Shown: positions 46,869 to 56,958, numbered from the stretch's first letter. The stretch: DNA of 64,000 bases from Orbaceae bacterium BiB (GCA_036251205.1 CP133958.1:1-64000); one strand, 5' to 3'. Numbers and translations are program-made. Notes: generated from the letters alone by a model not told the origin.

Positions 46869-47879
46869 ATGTCACAACATCGTTTACCTATTGTCGCTTT
46901 AACTATCGGAGATCCAGCTGGTATTGGTCCTGAAATATCTGTTGAAACAATGCAACAAAGAGAAGTTTATGAAGCCTGTAAACCATTTCTAATTGGTTCT
47001 ATACCGATTATCAAACGGGCAATGGAGATCAAAAATTGTGATTTTAAGATTAATAAAATCAGTAAACCATCTGAAGGTGAATATAAGTTTGGCACGATCG
47101 ATGTATTAGAGCCGAAGCAGTATGATTGTGAAAGCGTTATATGGGGTAAAGTACAAAAATTAGCTGGTATTATGTCATATGATTATGTTCTTAAATCAAT
47201 TGAGCTTGGATTAAATAAAGAGATAGATGTGGTCTCCACTGCTCCAATTCATAAAGAAGCGATTAAGCTTGCTGGCTGTAAACAAGCAGGACATACCGAA
47301 ATTTATCAAGATGAAACCCATTCTGATTATGGTCTTACCATGTTTCATGTCCGCAATTTGAGAGTTTTTTTTGTTAGTCGACATATGGCATTAAAAGATG
47401 CGTGTGATTATGCCAATAAAGACCGAGTGCTTGCTTGTGTACAACAAATTCATAAGGAATTTACTGATCTTAACTTTAACAATCCTCGTATTGCTGTTGC
47501 AGCCTTAAATCCACATGGCTCTGATAATGGTTTATTTGGTCATGAAGAGAAAGATAATCTGATACCAGCGGTTAAGGCGGCTCAAGATTTAGGAATTAAC
47601 GCAATGGGACCCGTTCCTGCAGATTCAGTATTTCATTTAGGTTTACAAGGCCGTTACGATGCTATTTTATCTTTATATCATGATCAGGGCCATATTGCTT
47701 GTAAAACTCTTGATTTTGAAAGGTCAGTAACGATCACGTTTGGGTTACCATTTATGCGTAGTTCAGTTGACCACGGCACAGCTTTTGATATTGCTGGGAA
47801 GGGGATTGCGGGTTCTGTCAGTATGATTGAGTCAACATTGGTTGCTGCGAATTACTGGAAAATGAAACATAACAAATAG
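46869..47879 (+). CDS. pdxA2: PdxA2-type 4-phospho-acid-sugar dehydrogenase (decarboxylating)
   Basis: 336-residue member of the 4-hydroxythreonine-4-phosphate dehydrogenase family. Seen: LTIGDPAGIGPEI (11-23), the substrate motif AGHTE (140-144), ALNPHGSDNGLFG and the metal site LYHDQGHI. PdxA2 paralogues oxidise and decarboxylate D-threonate-4-P (or erythronate-4-P) to DHAP and occur next to DUF1537 kinases, as here. A housekeeping PdxA in B6 synthesis is the alternative, but this neighbourhood favours PdxA2. First gene of the plus-strand unit with the IIB-kinase fusion and a permease. Confidence 0.87.
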   Translation: MSQHRLPIVALTIGDPAGIGPEISVETMQQREVYEACKPFLIGSIPIIKRAMEIKNCDFKINKISKPSEGEYKFGTIDVLEPKQYDCESVIWGKVQKLAGIMSYDYVLKSIELGLNKEIDVVSTAPIHKEAIKLAGCKQAGHTEIYQDETHSDYGLTMFHVRNLRVFFVSRHMALKDACDYANKDRVLACVQQIHKEFTDLNFNNPRIAVAALNPHGSDNGLFGHEEKDNLIPAVKAAQDLGINAMGPVPADSVFHLGLQGRYDAILSLYHDQGHIACKTLDFERSVTITFGLPFMRSSVDHGTAFDIAGKGIAGSVSMIESTLVAANYWKMKHNK

Positions 47880-47907
47880 CATCACGATTTGAATATGGAG
47901 AGTGAGT

Positions 47908-49635
47908 ATGGATAAGTTTCTTTATGTACAAAAAGGCGAGCAAGGTTGGGGCGGTCCCCTAACCATCCCTGTTGTTGATGGTAAAAAAATTATTTATATA
48001 ACTGCAGGTGCTAGACCAACCATTATCGATCGATTAGTCGAATTAACGGGGTGGGAAGCTATTGATGTGTTTAGAAATCCTGAACCTAGTGATGAACAAA
48101 TTGGCTTAGCGGTTATTGATTGCGGTGGCACATTACGTTGCGGGCTCTATCCAAAACGCAATATACCCACAATTAATCTACATGCTATTGGTAAATCAGG
48201 TCCGTTAGCCAACTATATTATTGAAGATTTATATGTCTCCGACGTAGCTCCTGCAAATATTGTGTTGAAAAATTTAGATGGGCCGTCGGCTAGATTAGGG
48301 ATTGTTGCTGATGATCTTACTGGCGCCACAACCGTTGGGGTGTTACTCGCGCGAGCAGGCATCGAAACTGCTGCATTTTTTGATGCAGGTTCTTTAAAAG
48401 AGAGTCGCAGTTATCAAGCAATGGTATTGAGTAGCGATAGCCGGCCATTACCATCTGAAATAGCTCAAAAAAAAGTTAGGGATGCAACTGATGTTCTTAA
48501 AAAACAAGGTGCAACTCATTTTTCAAAAAGAACGGATACTACTATGCGAGGTGGTATTGGTTATGAAATTGATGCGATGTTATCGGTTATGGAACCCGAC
48601 TGTATTGCAATTGTTGTTCCTGCCATGCCACAATCGAATCGAATATTAGTTGGTGGTTATTCGGTGATTGATAGTGTCACATTAACCAAAACAGCGGTTG
48701 CTCAAGATGTACGGACTCCTGTAACAGAACCACATATTCCAACCTTGTTGGCAAGTCAAACCAAACAAAAAGTAGGATTTATTTCCTTATCAGTTGTATT
48801 GCAAGGGGGCGATGTATTAAAACAGACTTTGGTTGAACAAAAACAAGATGGTGTGAAAGTCATAGTAATCGATGCCGTATCTCTTGATGATGTGCAAATA
48901 ATCGCGGATGCAATTATTACCTTAGATTGGAATATTTTAGCCGTTGATCCTGGTCCGTTTACTGAGCGATTAGCTGCAGCTCGTTGTTTATCTAAATCTA
49001 GAAAAAATGATAAATTATCAAAGAGCAATAAAGAGACACCAAACGGGATTATTCTTATTGCTGCCGGTAGTGCAACACCCGTAACTAAAAATCAATTAAA
49101 TCGTTTAATTACCGAGAATTCAAACACTATTCATGTGCCAATTGATGCTGAACTATTAATTGATAAAGATAATTCATCAGAGATTGAAATCGAACGTGCG
49201 GTTGATATAGCAATGCAATATTTAACTCTCCGCAAAAATCCTATTTTTGTATTCGAAACCGCCTTAACCGGTAAAGTTCTTAATTTATCTGAACAAGAAC
49301 GATTATTTAATTTAAAACAAGGTCAAGCTGCTGAAAACATTAATATTGGACTCGGTAAAATTGTTCGAACTGTATTATCAAAAACTAAACAGGCGGTTAG
49401 AGGTATATATATGACTGGCGGTGATACGATGGTTAATGTTCTACAAGGCTTAGATGCTAAAGGAATTGAACTCATTGACTATGTGATACCTCAGACCGAT
49501 ATCGGACGAATTGTCGGTGGTGAATACGATGGCATGATTTGTGTTGGTAAAGGTGGTTTAACCGGGCACGAAGATATTGTTATTTCTATTGTCGATAGAA
49601 TCTATCAAGAGGCTGAGAAAACGGATATTCAATAA
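47908..49635 (+). CDS. fusion: PTS glucitol-type IIB domain plus DUF1537 four-carbon acid-sugar kinase
   Basis: 575 residues in one uninterrupted frame. Residues 1 to about 120 match the N-terminal IIB domain of E. coli SrlE/GutE: GWGGPL (13-18), [20 protein letters not shown], the phosphocysteine region [16 protein letters not shown] (Cys72, Cys78 both kept) and [19 protein letters not shown]. From about 129 a complete DUF1537 kinase follows: [54 protein letters not shown] and the nucleotide domain with [11 protein letters not shown] and [13 protein letters not shown]. Ordinary kinases of this family are about 420-470 residues and phosphorylate D-threonate, D-erythronate or related acids with ATP. 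I know of no characterised protein with this IIB fusion. ATG 47908 is preferred over GTG 47902 (GGAG eight bases upstream). Confidence 0.9.
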   Translation: MDKFLYVQKGEQGWGGPLTIPVVDGKKIIYITAGARPTIIDRLVELTGWEAIDVFRNPEPSDEQIGLAVIDCGGTLRCGLYPKRNIPTINLHAIGKSGPLANYIIEDLYVSDVAPANIVLKNLDGPSARLGIVADDLTGATTVGVLLARAGIETAAFFDAGSLKESRSYQAMVLSSDSRPLPSEIAQKKVRDATDVLKKQGATHFSKRTDTTMRGGIGYEIDAMLSVMEPDCIAIVVPAMPQSNRILVGGYSVIDSVTLTKTAVAQDVRTPVTEPHIPTLLASQTKQKVGFISLSVVLQGGDVLKQTLVEQKQDGVKVIVIDAVSLDDVQIIADAIITLDWNILAVDPGPFTERLAAARCLSKSRKNDKLSKSNKETPNGIILIAAGSATPVTKNQLNRLITENSNTIHVPIDAELLIDKDNSSEIEIERAVDIAMQYLTLRKNPIFVFETALTGKVLNLSEQERLFNLKQGQAAENINIGLGKIVRTVLSKTKQAVRGIYMTGGDTMVNVLQGLDAKGIELIDYVIPQTDIGRIVGGEYDGMICVGKGGLTGHEDIVISIVDRIYQEAEKTDIQ

Positions 49636-49656
49636 TAAATCAAATAGGACTATTTC

Positions 49657-50637
49657 ATGAAAAATATTAATATATTAGATAAAATGAATAAAGTGCCAGG
49701 AGGATTGATTATTATTCCTCTTATTGCAGCAATATTAATTAATACCTTTTTTCCTTCCGTCTTAGCAATTGGAGGACCAACCTCAGCATTATTTAAATAT
49801 GGTTCAACGGCTATGATGGGAATGTTTCTATTAATATGTGGTTCATCCATTAACATTAAGCAAGCAGGTCTGCCTTTATATAAGGGTTCGGTATTGCTAT
49901 TATTAAAAATAGTCGTTGGGGCTCTCGTTGGCTGGGCTGTCGGTTCATTTTTTGGGCCAGATGGCTTCTTAGGATTGTCTACACTTGTTATCATCGTCTG
50001 TTTAACGAGTTCTAACAGCTCATTATATATTGCATTGTGTGGTGATTATGGTGATGCAAGTGATGCGGGGGCTATTTCGGTATTTTGTATTAAGGATGGA
50101 CCATTTGTCAGTATGATCGTGTTAGGGGCGACTGGGCTGGCAAGTATTCCTTTTGAGTCATTATTATCGATGATTATTCCTTTACTTATTGGTATGGCAT
50201 GGGGTAACCTTGATAAAAAGTTCAAAGAGTTATGTTCATCAGCACAGCCATTAATCATTATTATTATGTCTTTTGCCATTGGCGCTAATTCCAGTATTAA
50301 AACGGTCTTTACTGCGGGGTTATCTGGGATATTACTCGGTATTATTTCTGCGGTGACGGGTATTTTCTTCTTTTATATGTACAACATATTTTTAAGAAAA
50401 AAGACCGCACTTGGTGCAGCATTAGGTACTACCGCTGCGAGTTCAGCTTTAACGCCTGCTATTGTTGCACAGACTGATCCAGCTTTACTACCGTTTGTCG
50501 ATGCAGCAACCGCTCAGTTGGCAACAGCAAGTATAATTACCATGATCACCGCTCCTCTGCTAGTGGCCTATTTTGATAAAAGGCTCAAGGCAAAAACTGA
50601 GGTAACGGAAACCGTTCAAGAAGTTGAAAAGACTTAA
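49657..50637 (+). CDS. KdgT family permease (2-keto-3-deoxygluconate/acid-sugar type)
   Basis: 326 residues, about ten helices, inner membrane. It resembles E. coli KdgT: KVPGGLIIIPLIAAILINTFFP, GTSAMMGMFLLICGSSINIKQAG-like segment, FLGLSTLVIIVCLTSSNSSLYIALCGDYGDASDAGA, GPFVSMIVLGATGLA, LLIGMAWGNLDKKF, then GAALGTTAASSALTPAIVA. KdgT imports sugar acids by proton symport. It follows the IIB-kinase fusion by 21 bp, so the likely cargo is a four-carbon acid sugar such as threonate or erythronate. It is not a PTS IIC by sequence, although a functional link to the IIB domain is possible. Confidence 0.88.
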   Translation: MKNINILDKMNKVPGGLIIIPLIAAILINTFFPSVLAIGGPTSALFKYGSTAMMGMFLLICGSSINIKQAGLPLYKGSVLLLLKIVVGALVGWAVGSFFGPDGFLGLSTLVIIVCLTSSNSSLYIALCGDYGDASDAGAISVFCIKDGPFVSMIVLGATGLASIPFESLLSMIIPLLIGMAWGNLDKKFKELCSSAQPLIIIIMSFAIGANSSIKTVFTAGLSGILLGIISAVTGIFFFYMYNIFLRKKTALGAALGTTAASSALTPAIVAQTDPALLPFVDAATAQLATASIITMITAPLLVAYFDKRLKAKTEVTETVQEVEKT

Positions 50638-50674
50638 CAAATTATTTTTTTTATTCTCACTCATATTTTAAATT

Positions 50675-50713
50675 AAAATTCGCACTTAGATATTGAATTT
50701 AAGGGCGAATTTT
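50675..50713. terminator. possible terminator between the permease gene and rmuC
   Basis: AAAATTCGC (50675-50683) pairs with GCGAATTTT (50705-50713) across a 21-base loop, between two convergent genes. The large loop makes it a weak candidate. Confidence 0.4.
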
Positions 50714-50780
50714 GATTGAAATAGAATACTTTTATGTTAATAGAATAAAACGAGTAACAGTGCAGTTTGATAACGACACC

Positions 50781-52136
50781 TTATTGTCTGCTTTCAAGCT
50801 CTTCTAATGCTGATTCACTGAGTTCAGGTTTAATCGGTTTTTTTACTTCAATCCCCATCTCTCGGAACTGTTCCAATTGACCTATGATATTACCGCGACC
50901 TTTAGATAGCTTATTCATTGATGTATGATAGGTCTGTTGCGCTTTATCTAAGCTATTACCTAAAACTTCCATATCTTCAATAAAACCGCGCATTTTATCG
51001 TAAAGTTTGCTAGCTCGATCGGCAATTAACTCAGCATTACGATTTTGATATTCATAACGCCATAAATTATTAATAGTACGAAGTGCAACCAGTAAGGTTG
51101 TCGGACTGACAATCATAATGTTTTGTTTTAATGCATCGTTAATCAGTGAGGGATCTCTATCGATCGCGGCAAGAAAAGCTGGCTCAACAGGAATAAACAT
51201 TAAAATATAATCGAGTGATTTAACACCATTTAGTTTATGGTAATCTTTCTGACTTAACTGTTTGATATGATTACGAACTGCAATTAAATGCTCAGACATT
51301 GCTTTTGCTTTATCTTGTTCATCTTCACTATTGAAGTAGCGTTCATAGGCAATCAGCGTTACTTTTGAATCGATAATAACATCGTTACCTTGTGGTAAAT
51401 GGACAATAACATCTGGTTGCATACGTTGATTGTTTTCATTACTTAAACTCACTTGTAGCTCGTATTCATAACCCTCACGTAATCCTGAGTTTTCTAAAAT
51501 ACGATTTAAAATAACTTCACCCCAATTACCTTGAGTTTTATTATTTCCTTTCAAGGCATTCGTTAAATTGACAGCTTCTTTTGTCATTTGGTCATTGAGT
51601 TTCTGTAAGTTACGAATTTCATACGTTAGGGTATGTCGTTCTTTGGCTTCTTGACCAAAACTGTCTTGAACCTGTTTTTTGAAGCCTTCTAATTGCTCTT
51701 TAAGTGGCGTTAAAAGATGATTTAGACTCTGTTTATTCTGTTCTTCGATTTTTTTGCCACTGTTATCAAAAATACGATTAGCTAAATTCTCAAATTGTTC
51801 GTTGAGCCGTTGTTCACTCTGAATTAAGATTCTCTGTTTCTCATCAGCTAAAATTTTAGCCTCTTCAAGTCGAGTTTTTTGTTCGCTATTTTCGATACTA
51901 AGCTGAAGATTTTGCTGCCTTAGTTGACCTAATTCACTTTGTAATGAAGATAATTCGATTAATAGGGCTTGGCGATCACTTCTTTTTTGTTCTAGCTGTA
52001 AGTCAAATAGTTGCTGCTTATTATTAAAACTTAAGCGGAGTTTGATAATCCAAATTATGAGTATGATAAAGAGTAATCCTGCGATACCCGTACACAATAA
52101 TAATAAGGTATTATTTAATAGCCCCGCTTCAGTCAT
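50781..52136 (-). CDS. rmuC: DNA recombination protein RmuC
   Basis: Predicted nuclease-fold protein that limits rearrangements at inverted repeats. An N-terminal membrane helix (LLLLCTGIAGLLFIILIIWII) is followed by a long coiled coil (about 30-140, Q/L/E-rich) and the RmuC core: NLTNALKGNNKTQGNWGEVIL, LREGYEYE, QPDVIVHLPQGNDVIIDSKV, SLDYILMFIPVEPAF and IVSPTTLLVALRTINNLWRYE. ATG 52136 overlaps the epmA stop by one base (TAATG), with GGAG upstream; the longer frame to 52235 is epmA sequence. Confidence 0.93.
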   Translation of the reverse strand: MTEAGLLNNTLLLLCTGIAGLLFIILIIWIIKLRLSFNNKQQLFDLQLEQKRSDRQALLIELSSLQSELGQLRQQNLQLSIENSEQKTRLEEAKILADEKQRILIQSEQRLNEQFENLANRIFDNSGKKIEEQNKQSLNHLLTPLKEQLEGFKKQVQDSFGQEAKERHTLTYEIRNLQKLNDQMTKEAVNLTNALKGNNKTQGNWGEVILNRILENSGLREGYEYELQVSLSNENNQRMQPDVIVHLPQGNDVIIDSKVTLIAYERYFNSEDEQDKAKAMSEHLIAVRNHIKQLSQKDYHKLNGVKSLDYILMFIPVEPAFLAAIDRDPSLINDALKQNIMIVSPTTLLVALRTINNLWRYEYQNRNAELIADRASKLYDKMRGFIEDMEVLGNSLDKAQQTYHTSMNKLSKGRGNIIGQLEQFREMGIEVKKPIKPELSESALEELESRQ

Positions 52137-53122
52137 TATGCATTCTCCATCGTAAAGCTCATTACCTGACTGATCGTTGTCTGTTCTAAAGCTAACATAA
52201 TTAACCGGTCTAAACCAACAGCCACTCCCGAACATTCAGGCAATCCTGACTCCATCGCCGATAAAAGATACTCATCAATTGTCTGAGCAGGAAGGCCTCG
52301 ACTCAATCGAGCTTGATTGTCTTGCTCAAAACGTGCTTTTTGTTCTTTCGCATTGGTAAGCTCTTTAAAGCCATTTGCCAGTTCAACGCCTTTATAATAA
52401 AACTCAAAACGCTTAGCTGTTCGGTGATCTTCACAGCAGATTTCAGCAAGTGCAGCTTGAGAAGCTGGGTAGTGATAGACTGCAGTTGGTCGATCTTGAC
52501 CAATATTTGGCTCAATACCAAAGGTGAATAAAAATTGTAATAAGGTATCTATATCTTCACTTTGTGCATTAAAGCCAAGTTCTAGTTTATTAACAGTAGC
52601 AATTAAATCATCTCGACTGGCAGCAAAAGGATCTAGATTGAGATATTTAATAAAGGCACTTTGGTAACTAATATATTCAGCTGGTTCGCTATCTAAAATA
52701 AGTTGAAATAGATCATCAACTTCATTAACCATCTGCATCATATCAAATTGAATGCGATACCATTCTAACATGGTAAATTCAGGATTATGATATTTACCAA
52801 TTTCTTCATGATTACGGAAACATTTTACGATTTGATAAATCGGGCCACTGCCAGCGGCAATCAGTCTTTTCATATGATATTCAGGACTCGTAATTAGTGA
52901 GAATTTTTGTCCCTGTTCTAAACTGATAACGCCGGGTTTATTGAAAATGGTTTCAAATGAACTTAAGTGTAAATCAGTTACAGCAGCTTGGCTTAATATC
53001 GGAGTTTCTACCTCAAGAATGCAGCGATCAGCAAAAAACTCTCTAATTTTCTTTATAATTTTAGCGCGTTTTAATAGTAGATCGATAGAAGCCGTTGGTT
53101 GCCAATGTTCTGGGTTTATCAT
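52136..53122 (-). CDS. epmA: elongation factor P--(R)-beta-lysine ligase
   Basis: Class II lysyl-tRNA synthetase paralogue that attaches beta-lysine to EF-P, easing ribosome stalling at polyproline. 328 residues, without an anticodon-binding domain. Motifs: [56 protein letters not shown] (class II motif 2) and [17 protein letters not shown] (motif 3). EpmB and efp are not in this window. It is coupled to rmuC. Confidence 0.94.
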   Translation of the reverse strand: MINPEHWQPTASIDLLLKRAKIIKKIREFFADRCILEVETPILSQAAVTDLHLSSFETIFNKPGVISLEQGQKFSLITSPEYHMKRLIAAGSGPIYQIVKCFRNHEEIGKYHNPEFTMLEWYRIQFDMMQMVNEVDDLFQLILDSEPAEYISYQSAFIKYLNLDPFAASRDDLIATVNKLELGFNAQSEDIDTLLQFLFTFGIEPNIGQDRPTAVYHYPASQAALAEICCEDHRTAKRFEFYYKGVELANGFKELTNAKEQKARFEQDNQARLSRGLPAQTIDEYLLSAMESGLPECSGVAVGLDRLIMLALEQTTISQVMSFTMENA

Positions 53123-53381
53123 AACGTGATTAACTCTTTGATTTATAAAATTGGGTATAGCGTAAAATGGCCTGCTAGTTTAAAGAAATAACACCAATAT
53201 TAAAAGTTAATAATTCATTATCAACTAAAAAATTTGGGTAATATATCGTTAATTTTCGCGCATCATGACCATTTAGTTAGTGAATTTGTGATTAATATAC
53301 CAACTCAGCGATCACTAGACAAACAGTACGCTACAATTTCTTTACTATAGTCATATTTCTTATTATATCAATACGATTATT

Positions 53382-53867
53382 ATGAATTCATCGGCTTTCT
53401 CATTATTAGAGCTATTAATTGTCATTGCAATTTGTTCAATACTTGCCACGATCGGTCTCGCAAGTTGGCGAGATTTACAAGATCGTAATGAACTATCCGT
53501 TGTCACATTAGGCGTATTACAGTTTTTGAATGAAGTCAAACTTGTTGCTAATCATTATAACCATAATCAAAGCGTCTATTTTGTCAAAAAAAGTCATCAA
53601 GAGTGGTGTATTGTTGCTAGTGAAGCTGATTTATCCGCCAGCGATTGTGAATATCGTCTTCGATTTGTTGTGCAAAATAAACATGTTGAGTTAACCGGTT
53701 TATCAACAAATGCGCAATTAATTTTTTATGGTCGTCGTAATACAGCTAAAGCGGTGACGATTAAATTAAAAAATCGAGTGGGAGAAAGTCGTATTATTAT
53801 CTCAGTTCCTGGGCGAATTCGTTATTGTAGCTATCAAACTTATTTATCAGGATTTACACCATGTTAA
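53382..53867 (+). CDS. ppdA: type IV pilin-like prepilin (PpdA/FimT-GspH type)
   Basis: 161-residue pseudopilin. A short leader (MNSSA) precedes FSLLELLIVIAICSILATIGLASW, the hydrophobic helix cleaved and N-methylated by PilD, with the essential Glu at +5. The residue before the cleavage site is Ala, not the usual Gly. A CIVAS...CEYRL pair and a C-terminal CSYQTYLSGFTPC hold cysteines likely to form disulfides. First of four overlapping genes that match the E. coli order ppdA-ppdB-ygdB-ppdC; in relatives such pseudopilins support DNA uptake. Confidence 0.8.
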   Translation: MNSSAFSLLELLIVIAICSILATIGLASWRDLQDRNELSVVTLGVLQFLNEVKLVANHYNHNQSVYFVKKSHQEWCIVASEADLSASDCEYRLRFVVQNKHVELTGLSTNAQLIFYGRRNTAKAVTIKLKNRVGESRIIISVPGRIRYCSYQTYLSGFTPC

Positions 53868-54421
53868 GTCACGGTTTTTCATTATTTGAGATGCTAATCG
53901 CTTTAGTTATTGCCACTCTGATCATGGGCAGTATTATGAATTTTTATCCGCAATTTCATACGACAATAATGAGAATCTATTTGCAAAATACATTACAAGA
54001 AGCGACTGAACAAGCATTATCAGGACTCATTAAAGATATTCATCGCGCTGGATTTATTGCCAATTCACCACATTTGATTAGTCACTCGGCTATTGAGATT
54101 AACGCAGCTGGAAATTGTATCGTTTTACGTTATGACTTAACGAGTAGTGGGCAGTGGCGAAAATTCGCTTATGATCCACAACAATCAGATATTTTTACTT
54201 ACCGTTATAGTAAATCTAGTTTCGATTATCAAACGGGCGTTGAGCACTGTAATAGTACAGCAACACGTTGGGAAAAGCTTTTTGATCCGAATGAAATTAC
54301 TGTTAAGCGATTTAAGGCAGTGTTAAATCCAAACTATGTCACTCTTAGCATTACGACAGCATTAAAGCATAATCCGCTTATTCAATATGACGTGACTTAT
54401 TATGTTAAAAAATATAACTAA
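53861..54421 (+). CDS. ppdB: prepilin peptidase-dependent protein B-like pseudopilin
   Basis: 186 residues with the prepilin start HGFSLFEMLIALVIATLIMGSIM: Gly at -1, Phe at +1, Glu at +5. The soluble part has IKDIHRAGF, a segment shared by PilW/PpdB-type minor pilins, and two cysteines. It overlaps ppdA by 7 bp and ygdB by 20 bp, so the set is translated together. Likely priming or tip subunit of a type IV pilus-like fibre. Confidence 0.8.
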   Translation: MLSHGFSLFEMLIALVIATLIMGSIMNFYPQFHTTIMRIYLQNTLQEATEQALSGLIKDIHRAGFIANSPHLISHSAIEINAAGNCIVLRYDLTSSGQWRKFAYDPQQSDIFTYRYSKSSFDYQTGVEHCNSTATRWEKLFDPNEITVKRFKAVLNPNYVTLSITTALKHNPLIQYDVTYYVKKYN

Positions 54422-54845
54422 TTATCTAGCACGGAATAATAGTGGTTATAGTGCGATTGGTATGGTGATTATCCTCTTATTATTAGGGAGTTTATTAATC
54501 ACTGAACTTAATCGTTTCTCATTAGCATGGCAGAAAAAAGTTATCAAAGAGCAGCAATATTATCGAGATGTGAATCGTGCATTATCATTAATCACATGGG
54601 CAACAACTGTATCATGGTTATCACCAACCGATATTTGGCAATGTCAACGTAATGAGAGAACTAATTCGCATGCTTGTATACGACAAGCCGTTTTATCTAA
54701 CGGAGGTTATACAATTATTAGAGGACAATCAAATAGTATAAAACAATATCATTTAGCTACGTATCAGGATGGTCATTTAAATATTGAAAAAGGCCACTGG
54801 CTTGATTATTGTCCTGATAAGGTCCGAGATAATGATTGTGAATAA
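54402..54845 (+). CDS. ygdB: YgdB-like (DUF2509) minor pseudopilin
   Basis: 147 residues. An N-terminal basic segment and helix (GYSAIGMVIILLLLGSLLITEL) look like a degenerate prepilin helix that lacks the Glu at +5, as in PilX/YgdB proteins. The soluble part has several cysteines (IWQCQRNE, HACIRQA, LDYCPDKVRDNDC). Assigned mainly by position between ppdB-like and ppdC-like genes and by size. Confidence 0.7.
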   Translation: MLKNITNYLARNNSGYSAIGMVIILLLLGSLLITELNRFSLAWQKKVIKEQQYYRDVNRALSLITWATTVSWLSPTDIWQCQRNERTNSHACIRQAVLSNGGYTIIRGQSNSIKQYHLATYQDGHLNIEKGHWLDYCPDKVRDNDCE

Positions 54846-55158
54846 TAATCAACAAGGTTTGTCACTGTTGGAAGTCTTAATTGCAGTTTTGATGATGAGT
54901 GTCGTAGTATTAGGATTAACTAATCTACAAGCGGTATTGATTAGTGAACTTGATGCAGCTAAAAAACAGTTACAAGGTGAAAGAATCGCTTTTCAACTAT
55001 TAGAAGTCTATCCTGATAGAATTACAGTTGATTTACCGCAAGGGTGGGATTATCAAGTGATTAATGAGCAATATACAATGGCATGTAAACGGGTTAAGGT
55101 GATTATTCAACCTAACTTAGGTAAACAAATTACCCAAGAAAGGTTGTTTTGTCAGTAA
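54832..55158 (+). CDS. ppdC: prepilin peptidase-dependent protein C-like pseudopilin
   Basis: 108 residues from ATG 54832. The prepilin motif is QGLSLLEVLIAVLMMSVVVLGLTNLQ: Gly at -1, Glu at +5. The longer frame back to 54784 is only ygdB in another register. A MACKRVK/LFCQ cysteine pair lies near the end. It overlaps the ygdB stop by 14 bp and completes the ppd set; recC, which follows in E. coli, is absent here, and rhlB converges instead. Confidence 0.75.
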   Translation: MIVNNNQQGLSLLEVLIAVLMMSVVVLGLTNLQAVLISELDAAKKQLQGERIAFQLLEVYPDRITVDLPQGWDYQVINEQYTMACKRVKVIIQPNLGKQITQERLFCQ

Positions 55159-55164
55159 TAAAAC

Positions 55165-56412
55165 TTATGCTTTATTCAATGGTCTTTTGTTATTACGTCT
55201 AGCATTAAATGGTCGTGGTGCTTTAGGTTTTGGCAAATCAGTCAATAAAGCACTTGAATCATAATGGCTAACTGGAATTGCATGACCAATAACATTTTCT
55301 ATTGCTGGTAGATTGTGAGAATATTTTTCACAAGCAAATGAAATAGAGACGCCTTGATCGCCAGCACGACCTGTTCGGCCAATACGATGACGATAATCAT
55401 CACAATCATCAGGTAAATCATAATTAAATACATGAGTAACATGTGGAATATGGAGTCCTCGTGCAGCAACATCCGTTGCAACTAGGATATCCAAATCACC
55501 TTGAGTAAATTTTTCAAGTACAGCCAAACGTTTTTTCTGTGCAATATCACCGTTAAGTAATCCAACACGGTGCCCATCTGCAACTAAGTGACGCCAGATT
55601 TTATCGCAAGTGATTTTGGTATTAGCAAAAATAATCGCACGATCTGGCCACTCTTCTTCGATGAGTGTTTGTAACAACGGTAATTTTTCTTCGTTAGATG
55701 GGAAAAATAACTCTTCTTTAATACGATGACCAATCTTTTGTTCAGGCTCTACTTCAATGTATTGCGGCTCATTCATATATTCAAAAGCCAGCTCTCTTAC
55801 GTTATGAGATAATGTTGCTGAAAATAACATCGTGAAACGCTTAGATGCTGGTGGGATTTTACGAAATATCCAACGAATATCTTTAATAAAACCGAGATCG
55901 AACATACGATCGGCTTCATCTAAAACGACGACTTGAATCGCATCTAAATTAATATAATTTTGTTTCGTATAGTCAATCAATCGTCCCGTTGTCGCAATCA
56001 AAATATCAACACCATCAGCTAATACTTTTAACTGTTTCTCATAGCCATCTCCACCAAAAGCAAGACCTAATCGTAAACCAGTAACATCGGCTAATGTTTG
56101 TGCATCATGATGGATCTGTACTGCGAGTTCCCTCGTTGGAGCAATAATCACCGCTCTAGGTTGGTTTTTTTGATGATTTTCAAACGGTTTATTGTTTAAT
56201 AGATAGTTAAATGTTGCTGTTAAAAAAGCAATCGTTTTACCGGTTCCTGTTTGTCCTTGCCCCGCAATATCATGTCCTTTAGCTGTATAAGACAATGATT
56301 TTTCTTGAATCGGAGTACAATAAGTAAAACCGTTTTTTTGCAAAGCATCAAGTACCAATGGATTTAATTCAAATTGGTCAAAACGTGTTTGTGTAAGATA
56401 AGATTGAGTCAT
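55165..56412 (-). CDS. rhlB: DEAD-box ATP-dependent RNA helicase RhlB
   Basis: 415 residues, RNA helicase of the degradosome. All core motifs are present: Q motif ([12 protein letters not shown]), [30 protein letters not shown] in [17 protein letters not shown] in [24 protein letters not shown] and [31 protein letters not shown] at the start and a basic proline/arginine tail match RhlB. It is divergent from trxA, as in E. coli. Confidence 0.94.
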   Translation of the reverse strand: MTQSYLTQTRFDQFELNPLVLDALQKNGFTYCTPIQEKSLSYTAKGHDIAGQGQTGTGKTIAFLTATFNYLLNNKPFENHQKNQPRAVIIAPTRELAVQIHHDAQTLADVTGLRLGLAFGGDGYEKQLKVLADGVDILIATTGRLIDYTKQNYINLDAIQVVVLDEADRMFDLGFIKDIRWIFRKIPPASKRFTMLFSATLSHNVRELAFEYMNEPQYIEVEPEQKIGHRIKEELFFPSNEEKLPLLQTLIEEEWPDRAIIFANTKITCDKIWRHLVADGHRVGLLNGDIAQKKRLAVLEKFTQGDLDILVATDVAARGLHIPHVTHVFNYDLPDDCDDYRHRIGRTGRAGDQGVSISFACEKYSHNLPAIENVIGHAIPVSHYDSSALLTDLPKPKAPRPFNARRNNKRPLNKA

Positions 56413-56593
56413 AAAATATATTATTAAGTGGTTTTAAAAAATTGTTGCGAGTATAACACACCAAACGCTAATCCAGCACTAATTATTCCTTCCTATCACT
56501 TCAATTAGTGGTGAATAATAAAAATCTAGCATAGAATATTAACCACATAAACGTACGACTCACTAATCATATATAATATGCGTGGAGAATAAA

Positions 56594-56920
56594 ATGAGTG
56601 GATCTATTGTTTCATTAAATGAAGCTAGTTTTGATAAGGTTCTAGCGGAAGCGACTAAACCTGTGTTAGTTGACTTTTGGGCTGATTGGTGTGGTCCGTG
56701 TAAAATGATTGCCCCAATTCTTGAAGAAGTTGCGCAAGAGTTAGGAGATCAAGTTATTGTTGCTAAACTAAACGTTGATCAAAATCCATCAATTTCACCT
56801 AAATTTGGTATTCGTGGTATTCCTACTTTATTGTTATTTAAAGACGGTAAAGTTGTTGCGACACAAGTTGGTGCTTTGTCTAAATTACAATTAAAAACAT
56901 TTATTGAAAATCATTTGTAA
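56594..56920 (+). CDS. trxA: thioredoxin 1
   Basis: 108-residue cytosolic disulfide reductant. Active site WADWCGPCK (Cys-Gly-Pro-Cys), then [17 protein letters not shown] and the cis-proline loop [18 protein letters not shown] 56594 has GGAG upstream; the GTG at 56582 would add four residues that are part of that leader. Monocistronic. Confidence 0.96.
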   Translation: MSGSIVSLNEASFDKVLAEATKPVLVDFWADWCGPCKMIAPILEEVAQELGDQVIVAKLNVDQNPSISPKFGIRGIPTLLLFKDGKVVATQVGALSKLQLKTFIENHL

Positions 56921-56931
56921 TATATCCTTAT

Positions 56932-56958
56932 AACCTTTGCATTTTCGGTGCAAAGGTT
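56932..56958 (+). terminator. hairpin after trxA
   Basis: AACCTTTGCA (56932-56941), loop TTTTCGG, TGCAAAGGTT (56949-56958): a perfect 10-bp stem 12 bases after the trxA stop, followed by AACTTTAATT. A likely terminator with a weak T-run. Confidence 0.65.

Noticed and set aside
49657-50637. Reading the permease as a PTS IIC partner of the IIB domain
   Set aside because: Its sequence follows KdgT, not SrlA or the IIC part of SrlE; kept only as a functional possibility.
54784-54831. Upstream extension of the ppdC frame
   Set aside because: Those codons are ygdB in another register, and the prepilin leader is correct from ATG 54832.
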